8,669 nt of DNA from assembly GCA_036397475.1 (NCBI GenBank), contig DASWIV010000012.1, positions 1 through 8,669 on the forward strand, given 5' to 3'. The DNA is from DASWIV01 sp036397475. GTDB lineage: Bacteria > JAJVIF01 > JAPKYR01. A model generated the notes under the pieces. It saw only the letters and a list, made by a program, of their open reading frames with translations. It had not been told where the DNA came from and made no database searches. Positions within the stretch are counted from its first letter, which is position 1, and each line of letters begins with the position of its first letter. This document shows, piece by piece, positions 7,612-8,669 of the stretch. The position numbers and the translations under genes were made by a program.

Positions 7612-8367
7612 TCAGCCGACCTCGATCGACTTTACCAGATCACCTATCGATTCACGCCATTTATCTTCAGGATACTTATTTATTATCTCTACCATTTCGC
7701 GGACATTCGACCGGTCCGCGGCTTCAAACGGGACCAGTTCGGCAAGTGCTGCCAGCCCCCTGATATTTATGCCTAATTCGATAGCCGAGGATAAGAATTC
7801 AGCGACCACACGTCCGATACGGAATGCTTTCATATTTATCGATACCACTTTTTCGCCTTTGGGTGTCCACAGGTTCTCGACCCATCGTTCGAGCGATTGG
7901 ATTTTCAAGTTCAAATATCCCGACGCCGCTCCCAGCATCACCATGTTCTGCGCGAGCGGGCTCCCGGCTTGTTTCGCAAGGGCACCGGCACTTACCGGTA
8001 CAACTTTCCGCACCCTGTCCAGCTTGTTCCAGATCTCGTCCATCGCCGGATAATCCGGGATATTTTTGTGAGGAAGAATGCTGGTTACGACCCACCCATC
8101 AGGCGACAGGTAATCGATATATCGAAGCGACTCAAGCGGCTCGACTGACAGGATCAGGTCGCACTGTCCCCTGGGAATGAGGTCGGAATTTATCGGATCG
8201 GATGAAATTCGCAGGTTGCTCTGGACCGCCCCTCCACGCTGCGACATCCCGTGGACTTCCGACTGCTTGAAATTGAGACCTTCTTCGAGAGCGGCATTAC
8301 AGATGACGTAGGAGAGGGAGAGTATTCCCTGTCCGCCTACTCCCGCGAGTAAAATGTTCTGTCGCAT
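7612..8367 (-). CDS. iorB: Indolepyruvate:ferredoxin oxidoreductase beta subunit
   Basis: 251 residues. The N-terminal LLAGVGGQGIL (6-16) and SEVHGMSQRGG (36-46) are signatures of the gamma-type domain of 2-oxoacid:ferredoxin oxidoreductases, and DLILSVEPLESLRY (69-82) is typical of IorB. With IorA it oxidises aryl pyruvates (indolepyruvate, phenylpyruvate) to aryl-acetyl-CoA, CO2 and reduced ferredoxin in the cytoplasm of anaerobes. IorB is often near 200 residues; the extra length here is a C-terminal helical tail (about 195-251). The ATG at 8367 has a strong site, GAGGT (8377-8373), 5 nt upstream. The acyl-CoA synthetase follows in the same direction, and a short end of a probable iorA precedes it beyond a repeat block, so the cluster would run iorA-iorB-synthetase. 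Confidence 0.92.
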   Translation of the reverse strand: MRQNILLAGVGGQGILSLSYVICNAALEEGLNFKQSEVHGMSQRGGAVQSNLRISSDPINSDLIPRGQCDLILSVEPLESLRYIDYLSPDGWVVTSILPHKNIPDYPAMDEIWNKLDRVRKVVPVSAGALAKQAGSPLAQNMVMLGAASGYLNLKIQSLERWVENLWTPKGEKVVSINMKAFRIGRVVAEFLSSAIELGINIRGLAALAELVPFEAADRSNVREMVEIINKYPEDKWRESIGDLVKSIEVG

Positions 8368-8386
8368 TATGTAACCTCATTTTCCC

Positions 8387-8441
8387 GGGATGCCGGTCCT
8401 GGATGTCGATAAGCTTCGACATTTTCGCGTTACGGCATCCC
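8387..8441. repeat. Nested inverted repeat (long hairpin) upstream of iorB
   Basis: Outer arms GGGATGCCG (8387-8395) and CGGCATCCC (8433-8441) enclose inner arms ATGTCGA (8403-8409) and TCGACAT (8416-8422) around an AAGCTT-containing centre. In the mRNA this stem-loop would end 10 nt before the iorB Shine-Dalgarno. It looks like an interspersed palindromic repeat; it could stabilise the downstream message or modulate iorB translation. The 7-mer CTTCGAC in its centre recurs at 8639-8645 and, inverted, at 8525-8531. Confidence 0.65.
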
Positions 8442-8457
8442 AGGCTACATGTCTTTG

Positions 8458-8531
8458 ACCCTCCCCCATTGCCATCCCAAGGGAGGGGCGAGTTCAGTCC
8501 CCCCTCAGGGGGGACCACAGGGGGGTCGAAG
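8458..8531. repeat. G/C-run palindromic repeat, copy 1
   Basis: It begins ACCCTCCCCCAT (8458-8469). CCCTCCC (8459-8465) pairs with GGGAGGG (8481-8487). A near-perfect hairpin GTCCCCCCT-C-AGGGGGGAC (8497-8515) follows, then a G6 run and GTCGAAG. No coding potential is seen. The arrangement parallels the copy at 8557-8646. Confidence 0.65.
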
Positions 8532-8556
8532 GCTCGTTAGCATTTGTCATCATCTA

Positions 8557-8646
8557 ACCCTCCCCCATCCCTTCCTTAAAGGGAGGCGGACATCTTACCC
8601 ATCCCCCCGCTTGCGGGGGGATTAAAGGGGGGGCTAAACTTCGACC
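8557..8646. repeat. G/C-run palindromic repeat, copy 2
   Basis: It begins with the same ACCCTCCCCCAT (8557-8568) and shares AAGGGAGG (8579-8586) with copy 1, offset by about 100 bp. The hairpin ATCCCCCCGC-TT-GCGGGGGGAT (8601-8622) is perfect with 10-bp arms, and a G7 run and CTTCGACC follow. It overlaps the last codons of the frame taken to be iorA. Such palindromes could end or attenuate transcription between iorA and iorB. Confidence 0.65.
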
Positions 8647-8669
8647 CTTTCCCTTTTCTTCTGCGCCTT
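8634..8669 (-). CDS. iorA: Probable C-terminal end of iorA (partial, runs off the window)
   Basis: From the window edge a minus-strand frame reads KAQKKRERVEV and then TAG (8636-8634). It is only 11 codons, so homology cannot be judged. The assignment rests on context: IorA is normally encoded directly upstream of IorB in the same direction, and a gene end is exactly where it would be expected. The lysine-rich tail would follow the C-terminal ferredoxin-like cluster domain of IorA. It could equally be chance, or the end of another gene. Confidence 0.4.
   Translation of the reverse strand, partial: KAQKKRERVEV

Noticed and set aside
8297..8518. A 73-codon minus-strand frame upstream of iorB
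   Set aside because: It is formed by the palindromic repeats and overlaps the start of iorB in another frame; composition is repeat-driven.
8458..8646. Repeats considered as a CRISPR array
   Set aside because: There are only two degenerate units of uneven length with internal hairpins, and no uniform spacers or cas genes.

Overview
The window reads as chromosomal DNA from a bacterium of moderate GC content. Intrinsic hairpins, Shine-Dalgarno sites and a bacterial-type insertion sequence all point that way. It encodes anaerobe-style 2-oxoacid:ferredoxin oxidoreductase chemistry (indolepyruvate type) with an ADP-forming acyl-CoA synthetase, and an animal-like cystathionine beta-synthase/gamma-lyase pair. 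It also carries G/C-run palindromic intergenic repeats. I suspect an uncultured anaerobic lineage, but the sequence alone does not fix a phylum.

Layout. (1) 1-1642 is a decayed mobile region. A tRNA-Trp(CCA) with its terminator is abutted on the opposite strand by the C-terminal half of a large serine recombinase, whose reading frame runs into the antisense of the tRNA. The recombinase is cut off by an IS4-family element (about 751-1508) that has intact terminal inverted repeats but has lost the catalytic middle of its transposase. (2) 1643-3782, minus strand, is a two-gene reverse transsulfuration operon: a cystathionine beta-synthase-like enzyme, then cystathionine gamma-lyase/synthase. (3) 3783-3957 is a divergent intergenic region with three short perfect palindromes. 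(4) 3958-5166, plus strand, is a radical SAM/helix-hairpin-helix protein of the putative DNA modification/repair family. (5) 5174-8669, minus strand, is an aryl-pyruvate fermentation cluster: the last codons of a probable iorA, about 270 bp of palindromic repeats, iorB, and a fused beta-alpha ADP-forming acyl-CoA synthetase.

How they fit together. IorAB would oxidise aryl pyruvates from aromatic amino acids to aryl-acetyl-CoA and reduced ferredoxin. The acyl-CoA synthetase would then cleave the CoA ester to free acid plus ATP. The CBS/CGL pair would convert homocysteine and serine to cysteine, which links it to SAM turnover. Its neighbour, a SAM-consuming radical enzyme, shares only the divergent control region with it.

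No clearly new multi-gene system is visible. The least ordinary points are the A73 discriminator of the tRNA-Trp, the antisense recombinase/tRNA overlap, the palindrome-dense divergent region, the lone rSAM-HhH gene, the beta-alpha order of the synthetase, and the repeat block that separates iorA from iorB.
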